Part shown: positions 51,984-60,679 of the stretch, piece by piece
Layout of the letters: the number at the start of each line of letters is the position of its first letter
How positions within the stretch are numbered: position 1 is the stretch's first letter
Origin: Kribbella pratensis
GTDB taxonomy: Bacteria; Actinomycetota; Actinomycetes; Propionibacteriales; Kribbellaceae
Assembly (NCBI RefSeq): GCF_004365355.1
Contig: NZ_SODP01000005.1
Location: 242,260 to 306,259, forward strand
Length of the DNA: 64,000 nucleotides
Reading direction: 5' to 3'
Position numbers and translations under genes: made by a program
The notes under the pieces: model-generated
What the model was told of the DNA's origin: nothing
Seen by the model: only the letters and a program-made list of their open reading frames with translations
Database searches by the model: none

Positions 51984-53186
51984 ATGGCTACCTCTGACCG
52001 CCGCACGGTGTACCTGGACCATGCGGCGACGACTCCGATGCTCCCGGCCGCGATCGAGGCGATGACCCATCACCTCGCCCGCACCGGCAATGCGTCGTCC
52101 CTGCACGGCTCCGGCCGCTGTGCCCGGCGGACGGTGGAGGAGTCGCGCGAATCGATCGCTGCCGCGCTCGGTGCGCAGCCCAGCGAAGTGGTGTTCACCT
52201 CCGGCGGGACCGAGGCGGACAACCTCGCGCTGAAGGGCCTGTGGTGGTCCCGCCTGGCCGAGGACCCGCGCCGCCGCCGGATCCTGCTGAGCGGCATCGA
52301 GCACCACGCGGTCCTCGATCCGGCGATCTGGCTGGGCCGGCACGAGCGGGCCGAGATCGAGTGGCTTCCTGTCGACGAGCTCGGCCGGGTCAGCCCGGAG
52401 GACGTCCGGCGGGCTGTCGAGCGCGATCCGGAGTCCGTGTCGTTCATCACGTTGATGATGGCGAACAACGAGGTCGGCACGCTCCAGCCGGTCCGGGAGA
52501 TCGCGGAGCTCGCCCAGCAGTACGGCGTACCCGTGCACACCGATGCGGTCCAGGCGATCGGGCAGGTGCCGGTGGACTTCAGCGAGCTGGGCGTCGACGC
52601 GATGACGGTGACGGCGCACAAGCTCGGCGGTCCGTACGGGATCGGAGCGCTCGTCGTCCACAAGGAGACGAAACTGACGCCGATCCTGCACGGCGGCGGG
52701 CAGGAGCGCGACGTACGGTCCGGCACCCTCGACGTGCCTGCGACCGCCGGGTTCGCGGTGGCGATGGAGCACGCGATCAAGCACCAGGCCGACGAGGCAC
52801 GCCGCCTGACCGAGCTGCGGGACGCGCTGATCGAGGGCATCACCAGCACCGTCGAGGGCGCCCAGCTGTCCGGGGACCCGGCGGCCCGCTTGCCCGGTAA
52901 CGCACACTTGTCCTTCAGCGACTGCGAGGGTGACTCGCTGTTGCTGCTGCTCGACGCACGCGGGATCGAGGTGTCGACCGGGTCCGCGTGCAACGCCGGG
53001 GTCGCCGAGCCGAGCCACGTCCTGCTGGCGATGGGGTACGACGACCAGCGGGCCCGCGGCTCGCTCCGGTTCACCCTCGGGCACACGAGTACGCGCGCCG
53101 ACATCGACGCCGTACTGGACAACATCGGGCCGGTCGTGGAGCGGGCGAAGTCCGCCGGCCTGCAGAACGTGGGAAGGAACACCTGA
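51984..53186 (+). CDS. Cysteine desulfurase (IscS/NifS family)
   Basis: A 400-residue PLP enzyme releasing sulfur from L-cysteine as an enzyme persulfide. The start is MATSDRRTVYLDHAATTPML. The PLP-lysine lies in TVTAHKLGGPYG and the phosphate region in FTSGGTEADNLALKG. The active-site cysteine loop is GIEVSTGSACNAGVAEPS. It is immediately followed by mnmA (1-nt overlap), so it supplies sulfur to tRNA 2-thiolation. ATG 51984 is used; the in-frame extension upstream comes from the frameshifted neighbour and is not part of this enzyme. Confidence 0.93.
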   Translation: MATSDRRTVYLDHAATTPMLPAAIEAMTHHLARTGNASSLHGSGRCARRTVEESRESIAAALGAQPSEVVFTSGGTEADNLALKGLWWSRLAEDPRRRRILLSGIEHHAVLDPAIWLGRHERAEIEWLPVDELGRVSPEDVRRAVERDPESVSFITLMMANNEVGTLQPVREIAELAQQYGVPVHTDAVQAIGQVPVDFSELGVDAMTVTAHKLGGPYGIGALVVHKETKLTPILHGGGQERDVRSGTLDVPATAGFAVAMEHAIKHQADEARRLTELRDALIEGITSTVEGAQLSGDPAARLPGNAHLSFSDCEGDSLLLLLDARGIEVSTGSACNAGVAEPSHVLLAMGYDDQRARGSLRFTLGHTSTRADIDAVLDNIGPVVERAKSAGLQNVGRNT

Positions 53187-54274
53187 TGCGGGTACTCGCA
53201 GCCATGTCCGGCGGAGTGGACTCCGCGGTCGCGGCGGCGCGGATGGCCGAGGCCGGGCACGACGTGACCGGAGTACACCTGGCACTCAGCCGGAACCCGC
53301 AGTCGTACCGCAGCGGCGCCCGCGGCTGCTGCACGATCGAGGACTCGCGCGACGCCCGCCGGGCCGCCGACGTGATCGGCATCCCGTTCTACGTCTGGGA
53401 CCTGGCCGAGCGGTTCCACGCCGATGTGGTCGAGGACTTCGTCAACGAGTACGCCGCGGGCCGTACGCCGAACCCGTGCCTGCGCTGCAACGAGAAGGTC
53501 AAGTTCAGCGCCGTACTGGATCGGGCGCTCGCCCTGGGCTTCGACGCGGTCGCTACCGGTCACTACGCGCGGATCGTCGACACGGCGTCCGGTCGTGAGC
53601 TGCACCGGGCAGTGGATCCCGCGAAGGACCAGTCGTACGTGCTCGGCGTACTCACGCAGGAGCAGCTCGCGCATGCGTTCTTCCCGCTCGGTGACACGGT
53701 GAAGACCGAGGTGCGGGCGGAGGCGAAGCGGCGCGGGCTGTCCGTGGCCGCCAAGCCGGACAGCCACGACATCTGCTTCATCGCCGACGGCAACACGCCC
53801 GGCTTCCTCAGCGCACAGCTGGGTGAGGCGCCCGGGGACATCGTCGATGCGCAGGGCAACAAGCTCGGCTCGCACCAGGGCACGCACGGCTTCACCATCG
53901 GCCAGCGCAAGGGACTCAAGATCGGCACGCCGGCCGCGGACGGCAAGCCGCGGTTCGTGCTGGACATCAGCCCGGTCGACCGCACTGTGACGGTCGGATC
54001 GCGCGAGGAGCTTGCGGTGGAAGGCCTGACCGCGTCGAAGCCCCGCTGGTGCGGTCCGGCGCCGACCGACCGGATGACCGCGAAGGCTCAGCTCCGGGCC
54101 CATGGCGACGAGGTGTCCGTGACTGCCTGGCTGGACGGTGACCAGGTGCAGGTCGAGTTCACCGAGCCGACGTCGGCCGTCGCACCCGGTCAGGCGGTCG
54201 TGCTGTACGACGGCACCCGGGTGATCGGCTCCGCGACCATCGACACCGTCCAGCGCGTCACCGCCGCCGTATGA
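53186..54274 (+). CDS. mnmA: tRNA-specific 2-thiouridylase MnmA
   Basis: A 362-residue enzyme that makes 2-thiouridine at wobble U34 of tRNA-Lys/Glu/Gln. The PP-loop is AAMSGGVDSAVAAARM. CCTIEDSRDARR and TPNPCLRCNEKVKF (catalytic Cys) follow, the second redox Cys is in PDSHDICFIADG, and TIGQRKGL is the conserved tRNA-contact segment. It shares one base with the cysteine desulfurase stop (TGATG), a coupling that matches the sulfur relay. GGGAAGG precedes the start. Confidence 0.95.
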   Translation: MRVLAAMSGGVDSAVAAARMAEAGHDVTGVHLALSRNPQSYRSGARGCCTIEDSRDARRAADVIGIPFYVWDLAERFHADVVEDFVNEYAAGRTPNPCLRCNEKVKFSAVLDRALALGFDAVATGHYARIVDTASGRELHRAVDPAKDQSYVLGVLTQEQLAHAFFPLGDTVKTEVRAEAKRRGLSVAAKPDSHDICFIADGNTPGFLSAQLGEAPGDIVDAQGNKLGSHQGTHGFTIGQRKGLKIGTPAADGKPRFVLDISPVDRTVTVGSREELAVEGLTASKPRWCGPAPTDRMTAKAQLRAHGDEVSVTAWLDGDQVQVEFTEPTSAVAPGQAVVLYDGTRVIGSATIDTVQRVTAAV

Positions 54275-54307
54275 CGGTGCACATGCCGCGACTCCGTCGC
54301 GGCGGGT

Positions 54308-54392
54308 CATGGGGCTGTAACTCCCGGCCTTCCCTCGTCGCTCCGGTCGCTCCGCTCCCTCCGCTCCTCAGTCCAGGCCGGGAGGCCCCATG
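54308..54392 (+). promoter_or_regulatory. Extended hairpin enclosing the ribosome-binding site and start codon of the MetE-like gene
   Basis: CATGGGGC (54308-54315) pairs with GCCCCATG (54385-54392), and CTCCCGGCCT (54321-54330) pairs with AGGCCGGGAG (54375-54384). That makes 18 bp with a 5-nt bulge (TGTAA) on the left. The 44-nt loop is pyrimidine-rich with repeated CGCTCC. The right arm contains the GGGAGG Shine-Dalgarno (54380-54385) and ends on the ATG (54390-54392), so the folded mRNA should block initiation. It could be a riboregulator, or a repeated palindromic element inserted before the gene. Confidence 0.65.
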
Positions 54393-55367
54393 ACGACCAC
54401 CGGGCTCGGTTCGGTCCCTGGCGACGACGTCCGCGAGTGGATGCGCGCCGTACTCGAGCTGGTGGACATCCCGTTCCTTCCGGAGCTTCCAGCACGGCCG
54501 TACGGCGACATGCTGAGCCGGACCGTCGCCGTACTGACCGAGCTGGCTGCTGACCTGCAGCCTGTCGGGTGGCGGCTGACCGGTGGTGGGGACGCACGGG
54601 CGAGTCTGGACCAGCGGCGGGCGCGGGCGTTGCTGCAGGAAGACCTGGACGTGCTGGAGGAGTACGCGTACGAGTACCAGGGGCCGCTGAAGGTACAGGT
54701 CACCGGGCCGTGGACGCTGGCTGCGTCACTGGAGCGGCCGCGCGGTGACAAGGTGCTGGCGGACCACGGTGCGCGGCGGGATCTGGCGCAGGCGCTGGCT
54801 GATGGAGTCCAGCAGCACCTGGCCGACGTACGGAAACGGGTGCCGGGCGCTGAGGTCGTGCTGCAGGTTGATGAGCCCGGACTGCCCGCCGTACTCGCTG
54901 GAGCTGTGCCGACGGCATCTGGCTGGAGCAAGCACCGCTCGGTCGACGGTCCGGGCGCTGTGGAGCTTCTGAGCATGTTCACCACGGATGCGCCGACCAT
55001 CGTGCACTGCTGCGCAGCCCGCCCGCCGATCGAGGTCTTCACCAAGGCCGGCGCCGCGGGTGTCGCGGTAGACGTCTCGCTGCTCGGCAACGCTGCGTGG
55101 GACCAGATCGCGATCGCGGCCGAAGCCGGCACCACCCTCTACGCCGGACTGGTTCCCACCACCGGCCCCATCCCAGCCGCCGACCAGGCCGCAGCTCCGC
55201 TGGTGCGCCGCTGGCGGGAACTGGGCCTGGACCCAGCCCTACTCCACCAGATCACGATCACTCCGGCGTGTGGGCTCGCTGCCGCTCCGTCACCGGCTGA
55301 CGCCAGAGCGCGACTGGAACTGCTCCGCCGCATCGTCGAGATCGTCGGCGAAGCCGCCGAAGCCTGA
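54390..55367 (+). CDS. MetE-like (cobalamin-independent methionine synthase C-terminal-type) protein
   Basis: A 325-residue protein corresponding to the catalytic barrel of cobalamin-independent methionine synthase, without the N-terminal half of full MetE. It begins TTGLGSVPGDDVREW and contains QVTGPWTLAAS and LQVDEPGLPAVLAG. Zinc-ligand-like His/Cys sites are in IVHCCAARPP and TPACGLAAAP. Such short forms are common beside ligA/mnmA in actinobacteria and may use another methyl donor or act in an uncertain step, so I do not name it metE. The ribosome-binding site and ATG lie inside the hairpin described separately. Confidence 0.82.
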   Translation: MTTTGLGSVPGDDVREWMRAVLELVDIPFLPELPARPYGDMLSRTVAVLTELAADLQPVGWRLTGGGDARASLDQRRARALLQEDLDVLEEYAYEYQGPLKVQVTGPWTLAASLERPRGDKVLADHGARRDLAQALADGVQQHLADVRKRVPGAEVVLQVDEPGLPAVLAGAVPTASGWSKHRSVDGPGAVELLSMFTTDAPTIVHCCAARPPIEVFTKAGAAGVAVDVSLLGNAAWDQIAIAAEAGTTLYAGLVPTTGPIPAADQAAAPLVRRWRELGLDPALLHQITITPACGLAAAPSPADARARLELLRRIVEIVGEAAEA

Positions 55368-55414
55368 TCAAACGCCTGCGCCAAAACGTCCGTCGTCCCC
55401 TGTAGGTTCAGCTC

Positions 55415-57523
55415 ATGGCTACGGAGGAGAAGGCGCCCGCGACGCCTGAGGCACGGTTGCGGCATGCGGAGTTGAGCACCGAGATCGACGACCACCGCGC
55501 GCGGTACTACCTGGCCAATCCGATCATCTCGGACGCGGACTTCGACGCGCTGATGCACGAGTTGCAGGACCTCGAGGAGCAGTACCCGGAGCTGCGCACC
55601 CCGGACTCACCCACGCAGAAGGTCGGCATCCCGATCTCCACGCTGTTCTCCCCGGTCGAGCACCCGATGCGGATGGAGAGCCTCGCGAACGCGTTCTCGG
55701 CCGAGCAGATGGAGGCCTGGGCCAAGCGTCTCGAGCGCGAGGTCACGCTCCAGCAGATCCACGACAGCGGGTTCATCTGCGAGCTCAAGGTCGACGGCCT
55801 CGCCCTCGACCTGGTCTACGAGAACGGCAAGCTCGTCACCGGCGCCACCCGCGGCGACGGCCGCACCGGCGAGGACGTCACCCCCAACGTCCGCACGATC
55901 AAGAGCATCCCGAACGAGCTGAAGGGCGAGGACCTCCCGTCCTTCCTCGAGGTCCGCGGCGAGGTCTACTTCCGCGTCGAGGACTTCGAGGAGCTGAACG
56001 CCCAGCTCGTCGAGGCCGGCAAGGACGTCTTCTCCAACCCGCGCAACAGCGCCGCCGGATCGCTGCGCCAGAAGGACCCACGCGTCTCGGCCGCCCGCCC
56101 GCTGCGCTTCGTCGTCCACGGTCTCGGCAAGGTCGAGGGGCACCACATCGGCCGCCTCTCGGAGGCGTACGAGCAGCTGCACGCCTGGGGCCTGCCGGTC
56201 AGCGACCGCGCCCGCCGGGTCGGCACGCTCGAGGAAGTCAACGAGTTCATCGCGTACTACGGGGAGAACCGCCACTCGGTCGACCACGAGATCGACGGTG
56301 TCGTGGTGAAGGTCGACGAGGTCGATCTGCAGCGCGCACTCGGGTCCACGTCGAGCGCGCCCCGCTGGGCGATCGCGTTCAAGTACCCGCCGGAAGAGGT
56401 CAACACCAAGCTGATCGAGATCGAGGTGAACGTCGGCCGCACGGGTCGCGTCACCCCGTTCGCGCACATGGAGCCGGTCCGGGTCGCCGGATCCACCGTG
56501 GAGTACGCGACGCTGCACAACGCCAAGGAGGTCGCCCGCAAGGACGTCCGCCCCGGCGACACCGTCGTACTGCGGAAAGCGGGCGACGTGATCCCCGAGG
56601 TGCTCGGACCGGTGGTCGACCTGCGCCCGAAGGGCCTGCCGGCATGGGAGATGCCGACGCGCTGCCCGTGGTGCGACACGGTGCTGGCGCCGGCCAAGGA
56701 GTCGGACGTCGACATCCGCTGCCCGAACTCGCAGTACTGCCAGGGCCAGTTGCGTGAGCGGTTGTTCTACCTCGCCGGGCGGTCCGCGTTCGACATCGAG
56801 GGGCTCGGGTTCAAGGCGGCCGACGCGTTGATCACCGGCGGCCTGATCGTCAACGAGGCCGACCTGTTCGGGTTGACCGAGGAGAAGCTCGCCGAGAGCG
56901 CGTTCTTCACTACCAAGGCCGGCGCCTTGTCGGCGAACGCGCGGAAACTGCTGGCGAATCTCGAGGAGGCCAAGACCAAACCGCTGTCGCGCGCCCTGGT
57001 CGCGCTGTCCATCCGGCACGTCGGCCCGACCGCGGCGGCCGCGCTGACCGAGGTGTTCGACAACATCGACGACATCCGCTCGGCGAGCGAGGAGCAGCTG
57101 GCCGAGATCGAGGGCGTCGGGCCGACGATCGCCCGGGCGATGATCGAGTGGTTCCAGGTGCCGTGGCACCAGGAGATCGTGGACAAGTGGCTCGCGGCCG
57201 GCGTCGTCATGCGCGAGGAGCGCACCGGTCCGAGCCTTCCGCAGATCCTGTCCGGCCTGTCGGTCGTGGTGACCGGCACCGTCGAGGGGTTCAGCCGGGA
57301 CGAGGCGACCGAGGCGATCGTGGCGCGCGGCGGGAAGGTCGCGAGCTCGGTGTCGAAGAAGACGTCGTTCGTGGTGGTCGGTGACTCGCCGGGATCGAAG
57401 TACGACAAGGCGGTCCAGCTCGGCGTACCGATCCTGGATGCGGCCGGGTTCGGGGTCCTGCTGGCCGACGGCGCCGAGGCGGCGAGCGCAGTCGCGACCA
57501 CTGGATCACCCGACGCGGGATAA
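55415..57523 (+). CDS. ligA: NAD-dependent DNA ligase LigA
   Basis: The essential replicative ligase, 702 residues. The NAD-binding Ia domain has YYxx..SDADFD, and the AMP-accepting Lys125 is in ICELKVDGLALDL. The OB-fold is followed by the Cys4 zinc site (CPWCDTV...CPNSQYC), helix-hairpin-helix motifs and a C-terminal BRCT domain (LSGLSVVVTGTVEGFSRDE, about 610 on). TAGGTT (55403-55408) ends 7 nt before ATG 55415, the leaderless pattern. Complete and typical. Confidence 0.97.
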   Translation: MATEEKAPATPEARLRHAELSTEIDDHRARYYLANPIISDADFDALMHELQDLEEQYPELRTPDSPTQKVGIPISTLFSPVEHPMRMESLANAFSAEQMEAWAKRLEREVTLQQIHDSGFICELKVDGLALDLVYENGKLVTGATRGDGRTGEDVTPNVRTIKSIPNELKGEDLPSFLEVRGEVYFRVEDFEELNAQLVEAGKDVFSNPRNSAAGSLRQKDPRVSAARPLRFVVHGLGKVEGHHIGRLSEAYEQLHAWGLPVSDRARRVGTLEEVNEFIAYYGENRHSVDHEIDGVVVKVDEVDLQRALGSTSSAPRWAIAFKYPPEEVNTKLIEIEVNVGRTGRVTPFAHMEPVRVAGSTVEYATLHNAKEVARKDVRPGDTVVLRKAGDVIPEVLGPVVDLRPKGLPAWEMPTRCPWCDTVLAPAKESDVDIRCPNSQYCQGQLRERLFYLAGRSAFDIEGLGFKAADALITGGLIVNEADLFGLTEEKLAESAFFTTKAGALSANARKLLANLEEAKTKPLSRALVALSIRHVGPTAAAALTEVFDNIDDIRSASEEQLAEIEGVGPTIARAMIEWFQVPWHQEIVDKWLAAGVVMREERTGPSLPQILSGLSVVVTGTVEGFSRDEATEAIVARGGKVASSVSKKTSFVVVGDSPGSKYDKAVQLGVPILDAAGFGVLLADGAEAASAVATTGSPDAG

Positions 57524-57634
57524 CGATTCACATCTGCCCCTGAAATCGGCTCTGTGCGCGGTGGATCCGGCGGCTGTGCTGATCCGTCGGACTGTTAACT
57601 TTGCACGTCGAGACGTGGGTCAGAAGGAGCAGAT

Positions 57635-59131
57635 ATGACGACGCCGCCGCAGGGGCCATGGGGTCCTGGGCAGCCGGGGGGCCAGCCAGGCGGGCAGCAC
57701 GGGGGACAGGACGGACGGCCGCCGCAGCAGGGCGGCTGGGGACAGCAGCCCCCGCCGCAGGGCGGCGGATGGAGTCAGCGGCCGCCGCAGCAGGGACAGC
57801 CCCCTTACCAGGGACACCCGCCGCATGGTCAGCCTCCTCACGGCCAGCCCCCGTATGGTCAGCCTCCTCAGGGCCAGCCGCCGCACGGCCAGCCGCCGCA
57901 TGGGCAGCCTCCCCAGCAGGGTGGTTGGGGTCCGCAGCCCGGTCAGGGTGGTCAGCAGGCTCCGCCGCAGCAGGGGTGGGGACCGCAGCCGCAGCAGGGT
58001 GGTCCGTACCAGCAGCAGTCCTGGGGCCAGCGGCCTCAGCAGCAGGGCGGGTGGCAGCAGCAACCGGGGCAGTCGCCGTGGCAGCCCGCGGGTGCCGGCG
58101 GTGGTCCGGGCGGGCGCGACAAGGGCCCGTTCGGCATCAGCAAAGACAAGCTGCCGTTCGTGGTCGGCGGCGGTGTGGTCGGCATCATCGTGATCGCGCT
58201 GCTCGTTTTCCTCGGCATCCACCAGTTCGGCGGCGACGACACTCCGGAGTCGAACCCGACCACCACCGCGCAGCCGACCGACGGCCAGTCCACGGGCGGC
58301 GACAACGGTGAGCTCGGCAACGCGACCGGCCAGGCCAAGAATGCGACCGAGAAGCTGCAGGGCAACGGTTTTGGGTGCAGTGACCTGTTCAACACCGCGC
58401 AGGGCGCGCATCGCGGCTGCTTCAAGTACGAGGACCGCTCGCAGGCCGAGGCACTGTTCCAGTTCAAGCCGGACGGCACGATCATCGCGATCGAGTTCGA
58501 GTCGGTGAACGAGGACAACAACAACAACGCCGCGGTCGTGTTCGACCAGGTGCTGCAGGCAGTCGGCAACGACACGTTCGGCGGCGACCAGGTGAAGAAG
58601 GTCCAGGACGCGGTCAAGCAGGGCCAGAAGTCGGAGAAGATCGACAGCAGCTGGGGCGAGTTCCAGCTCCGCAACGATGGTGACACCTACGAGCTGACCG
58701 GCGCGAAGTCCGGCGAGGAGTCGCTCGACATCCCGGACAAGACATTCGACACCACCAAGCCGCAGATGGTCGCGGCGCTGAAGGCGAAGTCGTACGTGTG
58801 CACGAGCTCCTGCACCAAGGAGATCGGCAAGTACGGCCAGCAGCGGGTGTACTTCTACGCGAGCGACGGCGAGGGCATCAAGGACATCCAGGTCAGTGCC
58901 TCCGGCGACACCGCGGACGTGAAGAAGGCGCTGCCGACCGCACTCAACGACGCGTTCGGGGTGCTCAAGGGCGGCGATACCGCGGCGCTGAAGTCGTACA
59001 TCCAGGCGCACAGTGACGGGAAGTCGTACGCTTCCTATGTGGCCGGTTGGCGGGTCGAGATCCGCGGGAACAGCTCGGACAGCTATTCCTCGCAGCAGGT
59101 CGAGATCACGTACGAGTCGTTCTACGTCTGA
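57635..59131 (+). CDS. Pro/Gln/Gly-rich single-pass membrane protein with extracytoplasmic Cys domain
   Basis: A 498-residue protein. Residues 1-165 are a Gln/Pro/Gly-rich repetitive tail (repeated GQPPHGQPP and QGGW units). A membrane helix (about 173-195, LPFVVGGGVVGIIVIALLVF) follows, then a Thr/Gly linker. The ~270-residue globular domain has two Cys pairs (FGCSDLFNTAQGAHRGCFKY; YVCTSSCTKEIGKY) that are likely disulfide-bonded outside. AAGGAG 6 nt before the ATG fixes the start. Such tails are common on actinobacterial divisome and secretion-associated membrane proteins. The globular domain is unassigned. Coding repeats may vary in copy number. Confidence 0.75.
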   Translation: MTTPPQGPWGPGQPGGQPGGQHGGQDGRPPQQGGWGQQPPPQGGGWSQRPPQQGQPPYQGHPPHGQPPHGQPPYGQPPQGQPPHGQPPHGQPPQQGGWGPQPGQGGQQAPPQQGWGPQPQQGGPYQQQSWGQRPQQQGGWQQQPGQSPWQPAGAGGGPGGRDKGPFGISKDKLPFVVGGGVVGIIVIALLVFLGIHQFGGDDTPESNPTTTAQPTDGQSTGGDNGELGNATGQAKNATEKLQGNGFGCSDLFNTAQGAHRGCFKYEDRSQAEALFQFKPDGTIIAIEFESVNEDNNNNAAVVFDQVLQAVGNDTFGGDQVKKVQDAVKQGQKSEKIDSSWGEFQLRNDGDTYELTGAKSGEESLDIPDKTFDTTKPQMVAALKAKSYVCTSSCTKEIGKYGQQRVYFYASDGEGIKDIQVSASGDTADVKKALPTALNDAFGVLKGGDTAALKSYIQAHSDGKSYASYVAGWRVEIRGNSSDSYSSQQVEITYESFYV

Positions 59132-59135
59132 GCAA

Positions 59136-59183
59136 TCGCTTGAGTTGTCGCTTGAGTTGTCGCCTGAGTTGTCGCTTGAGTAG
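59136..59183. repeat. Four 12-bp tandem repeats
   Basis: TCGCTTGAGTTG occurs at 59136 and 59148, TCGCCTGAGTTG at 59160 and TCGCTTGAGTAG at 59172. The array starts 4 nt after the preceding stop and ends 25 nt before the next ATG. It lies in the leader of the small gene, so copy number could affect its spacing or expression. Confidence 0.85.
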
Positions 59184-59208
59184 TCGTCGGTAGCTGTTCG
59201 GAGGCTGG

Positions 59209-59433
59209 ATGAAGTTCCCCCGGGAGAAGCGGGAGTCGCGGACGGTGGTCGCCCCACCGCCCGAGGCGGGCCGGCGCGTCGACGGCGGCGGGGCGTGGGG
59301 CCCCACGCAGTTCGACCTCCCGGACCGGAACGGCAGCAACAGCCAGGCGATCCTGATCGTCGCGCTGGTCGGCGTGGTGGTCCTGCTGATCATCGCGGCG
59401 CTCTGGGCGTTCGCCTACTTCCAGTTCACCTGA
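59209..59433 (+). CDS. Small single-pass membrane protein
   Basis: A 74-residue protein with a basic N-terminus (MKFPREKRESR), a Pro/Gly-rich cytosolic part and a C-terminal helix near 48-72 (ILIVALVGVVVLLIIAALWA). It looks like a tail-anchored protein. GGAGG 4 nt before the ATG and a terminator after the stop support it as real. No function can be given. It shares orientation and membrane character with the protein upstream. Confidence 0.75.
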   Translation: MKFPREKRESRTVVAPPPEAGRRVDGGGAWGPTQFDLPDRNGSNSQAILIVALVGVVVLLIIAALWAFAYFQFT

Positions 59434-59445
59434 CCCCACGCAGAG

Positions 59446-59475
59446 CGAAGCCCCCGCCAGCCGGCGGGGGCTTCG
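59446..59475. terminator. Hairpin terminator
   Basis: CGAAGCCCCCGCC (59446-59458) pairs perfectly with GGCGGGGGCTTCG (59463-59475) around AGCC. It lies between the small membrane gene and the convergent ACT-domain gene. Confidence 0.88.
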
Positions 59476-59485
59476 GTGAGTCTGT

Positions 59486-59520
59486 GGACCTAGGCGGGGC
59501 GGACCTAGGCGGACCTAGGC
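59486..59520. repeat. Triplicated GGACCTAGGC motif at the 3' end of the ACT gene
   Basis: GGACCTAGGC occurs three times, at 59486, 59501 and 59511, and contains the CCTAGG palindrome. The last copy supplies the TAG stop codon of the ACT-domain gene on the minus strand (59517-59515), and the others would supply back-up stops. Confidence 0.6.
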
Positions 59521-60159
59521 GGAGGCGCGGATCGTGACGGCCAGCGAGGCCAGGTACGACAGGCGGGCCACCTCGGAGCCCAGGAACTCGGGCCCGCCGC
59601 GACGGCCGATGACGAGAACGCGGCGGTCCGACTCCAGCGGCGCCGCGACCAGCACGGACTCGGAGAGGCCCTTGTGGTCAGGGGCCTCCAGCGTGGTCGC
59701 CTTCTCCATCGGGAGCCAGCGACCGGCTACGTCGCCGAACTCCGGCGTCGCACTTGTCTCCAGCGCGACCTTGACCTCGCTACCGGTGCCGTCGAGCAGC
59801 GCGGCCCAGTCCGCGTGCAGCACGGCGGGGGACTGCTCGACCAGGATGTCGATCGCATCGGCGGGAGCAGACGTCATCTGCTCGACCGCTTCCAGGTCCA
59901 TGTGCAGACCGCCGCCGGCGCCGTACCGCGAGAACCAGATGACCTCGACGTCGGGCACGCCGTTGCACGCCGACACGAGGCGGTCGGGCAGCACGCCGGG
60001 CGGCAGGTCGACCACGATGTCGTCGACAGCCGTGCCGTTCTCACGCCGGTGCTCCACGATCTCGATCGCGTGGATGTCGGCGTTCACCTCGCCGAGGGCC
60101 GTTGCCACGGTGCCCAGCGAACCGGGTCGGTCGGGGATGATCAAGCGCAGCAAGAACAC
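59515..60159 (-). CDS. ACT-domain protein (amino-acid-binding regulator-like)
   Basis: A 214-residue protein. The N-terminal ACT domain begins VFLLRLIIPDRPGSLGTVAT, with GEVNADIHAIEIVEH as the ligand-site turn. A second ACT-like or linker part (RLVSACNGVPDVEVIWFSRY) follows. The C-terminal ~110 residues are GAF-like (LVEQSPAVLHADWAALL...LVIGRRGGPEFL). GTG 60159 (VFLLRL) is preferred; GGGAG lies about 11 nt upstream and the longer frame upstream looks non-coding. ACT domains bind amino acids and control enzymes or regulators. Its partner is unknown. The gene is divergent from gatCAB, a conserved arrangement in related genomes as I recall. Confidence 0.8.
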   Translation of the reverse strand: MFLLRLIIPDRPGSLGTVATALGEVNADIHAIEIVEHRRENGTAVDDIVVDLPPGVLPDRLVSACNGVPDVEVIWFSRYGAGGGLHMDLEAVEQMTSAPADAIDILVEQSPAVLHADWAALLDGTGSEVKVALETSATPEFGDVAGRWLPMEKATTLEAPDHKGLSESVLVAAPLESDRRVLVIGRRGGPEFLGSEVARLSYLASLAVTIRASA

Positions 60160-60327
60160 CGAACGATCATCTCCCAGCCGATCACCAAGCGCGTAACGCC
60201 CTGTCGCCGCCCATGTTACAGAGCGGTAGCCACAAACACGCGCGCCCATCTCATCGGGGACTTGTCCACAGGCCGGGGGACGGCGAAACATCACTGTCAT
60301 CTCGCCCCCTAAGATGGCGGGGGTAAC

Positions 60328-60344
60328 ACCGAGAACCTCTCGGT
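60328..60344 (+). promoter_or_regulatory. Small hairpin in the gatC leader
   Basis: ACCGAGA (60328-60334) and TCTCGGT (60338-60344) are perfect 7-bp arms with a 3-nt loop, 36 nt before the gatC start. TAAGAT at 60310-60315 could be the -10 that places it in the transcript. No T-box or other known riboswitch consensus is visible. Confidence 0.4.
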
Positions 60345-60380
60345 CTTGCACCTCCGGTTACTGCACTCATTGGATAGTTC

Positions 60381-60677
60381 ATGCCATCGATTACCCGCGA
60401 AGAGGTCGCGCACCTGGCGCGACTGGCGCGGATCGAGCTCACCGACGACGAGCTCGACCACCTTGCGCCGCAGCTCGACCAGATCATCGAACTGGTCGGG
60501 CAGGTCAGCCAGGTGGCGGCGGACGACATCCCGCCGACCTCGCACGCCCTGCCGCTGACCAACGTGATGCGCGCGGACGAGAACGTTCCGTGCCTCACGC
60601 CCGAGCAGGCGCTCTCCGGCGCGCCCGCCCAGGAGGAGCAGCGCTTCCGGGTGCCGCGGATCCTGGAGGAGGACTGA
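60381..60677 (+). CDS. gatC: Asp-tRNA(Asn)/Glu-tRNA(Gln) amidotransferase subunit GatC
   Basis: A 98-residue subunit that stabilises GatA-GatB. It is recognisable from ITREEVAHLARLARIELTDD, then the helix LDQIIELVGQVSQVAADD and the extended C-terminal segment with FRVPRIL. gatA starts 2 nt after its stop. It is the first gene of the gatCAB operon. Confidence 0.95.
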   Translation: MPSITREEVAHLARLARIELTDDELDHLAPQLDQIIELVGQVSQVAADDIPPTSHALPLTNVMRADENVPCLTPEQALSGAPAQEEQRFRVPRILEED

Positions 60678-60679
60678 CG

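Noticed and set aside
51171..53186. A 671-residue fusion of nucleotidyltransferase and cysteine desulfurase
   Set aside because: The joining segment looks like out-of-frame sequence, and the +1 frame gives the expected nucleotidyltransferase C-terminus and a stop at 51910. The fusion is best explained by a one-base loss.
54275..54389. SAM or cobalamin riboswitch before the MetE-like gene
   Set aside because: The leader is a single long hairpin with a pyrimidine-rich loop and lacks the conserved cores (for example kink-turn or B12 box) of those classes.
60160..60380. T-box or other riboswitch before gatCAB
   Set aside because: Only a short 7-bp hairpin is present. The T-box sequence, specifier arrangement and antiterminator are not visible.
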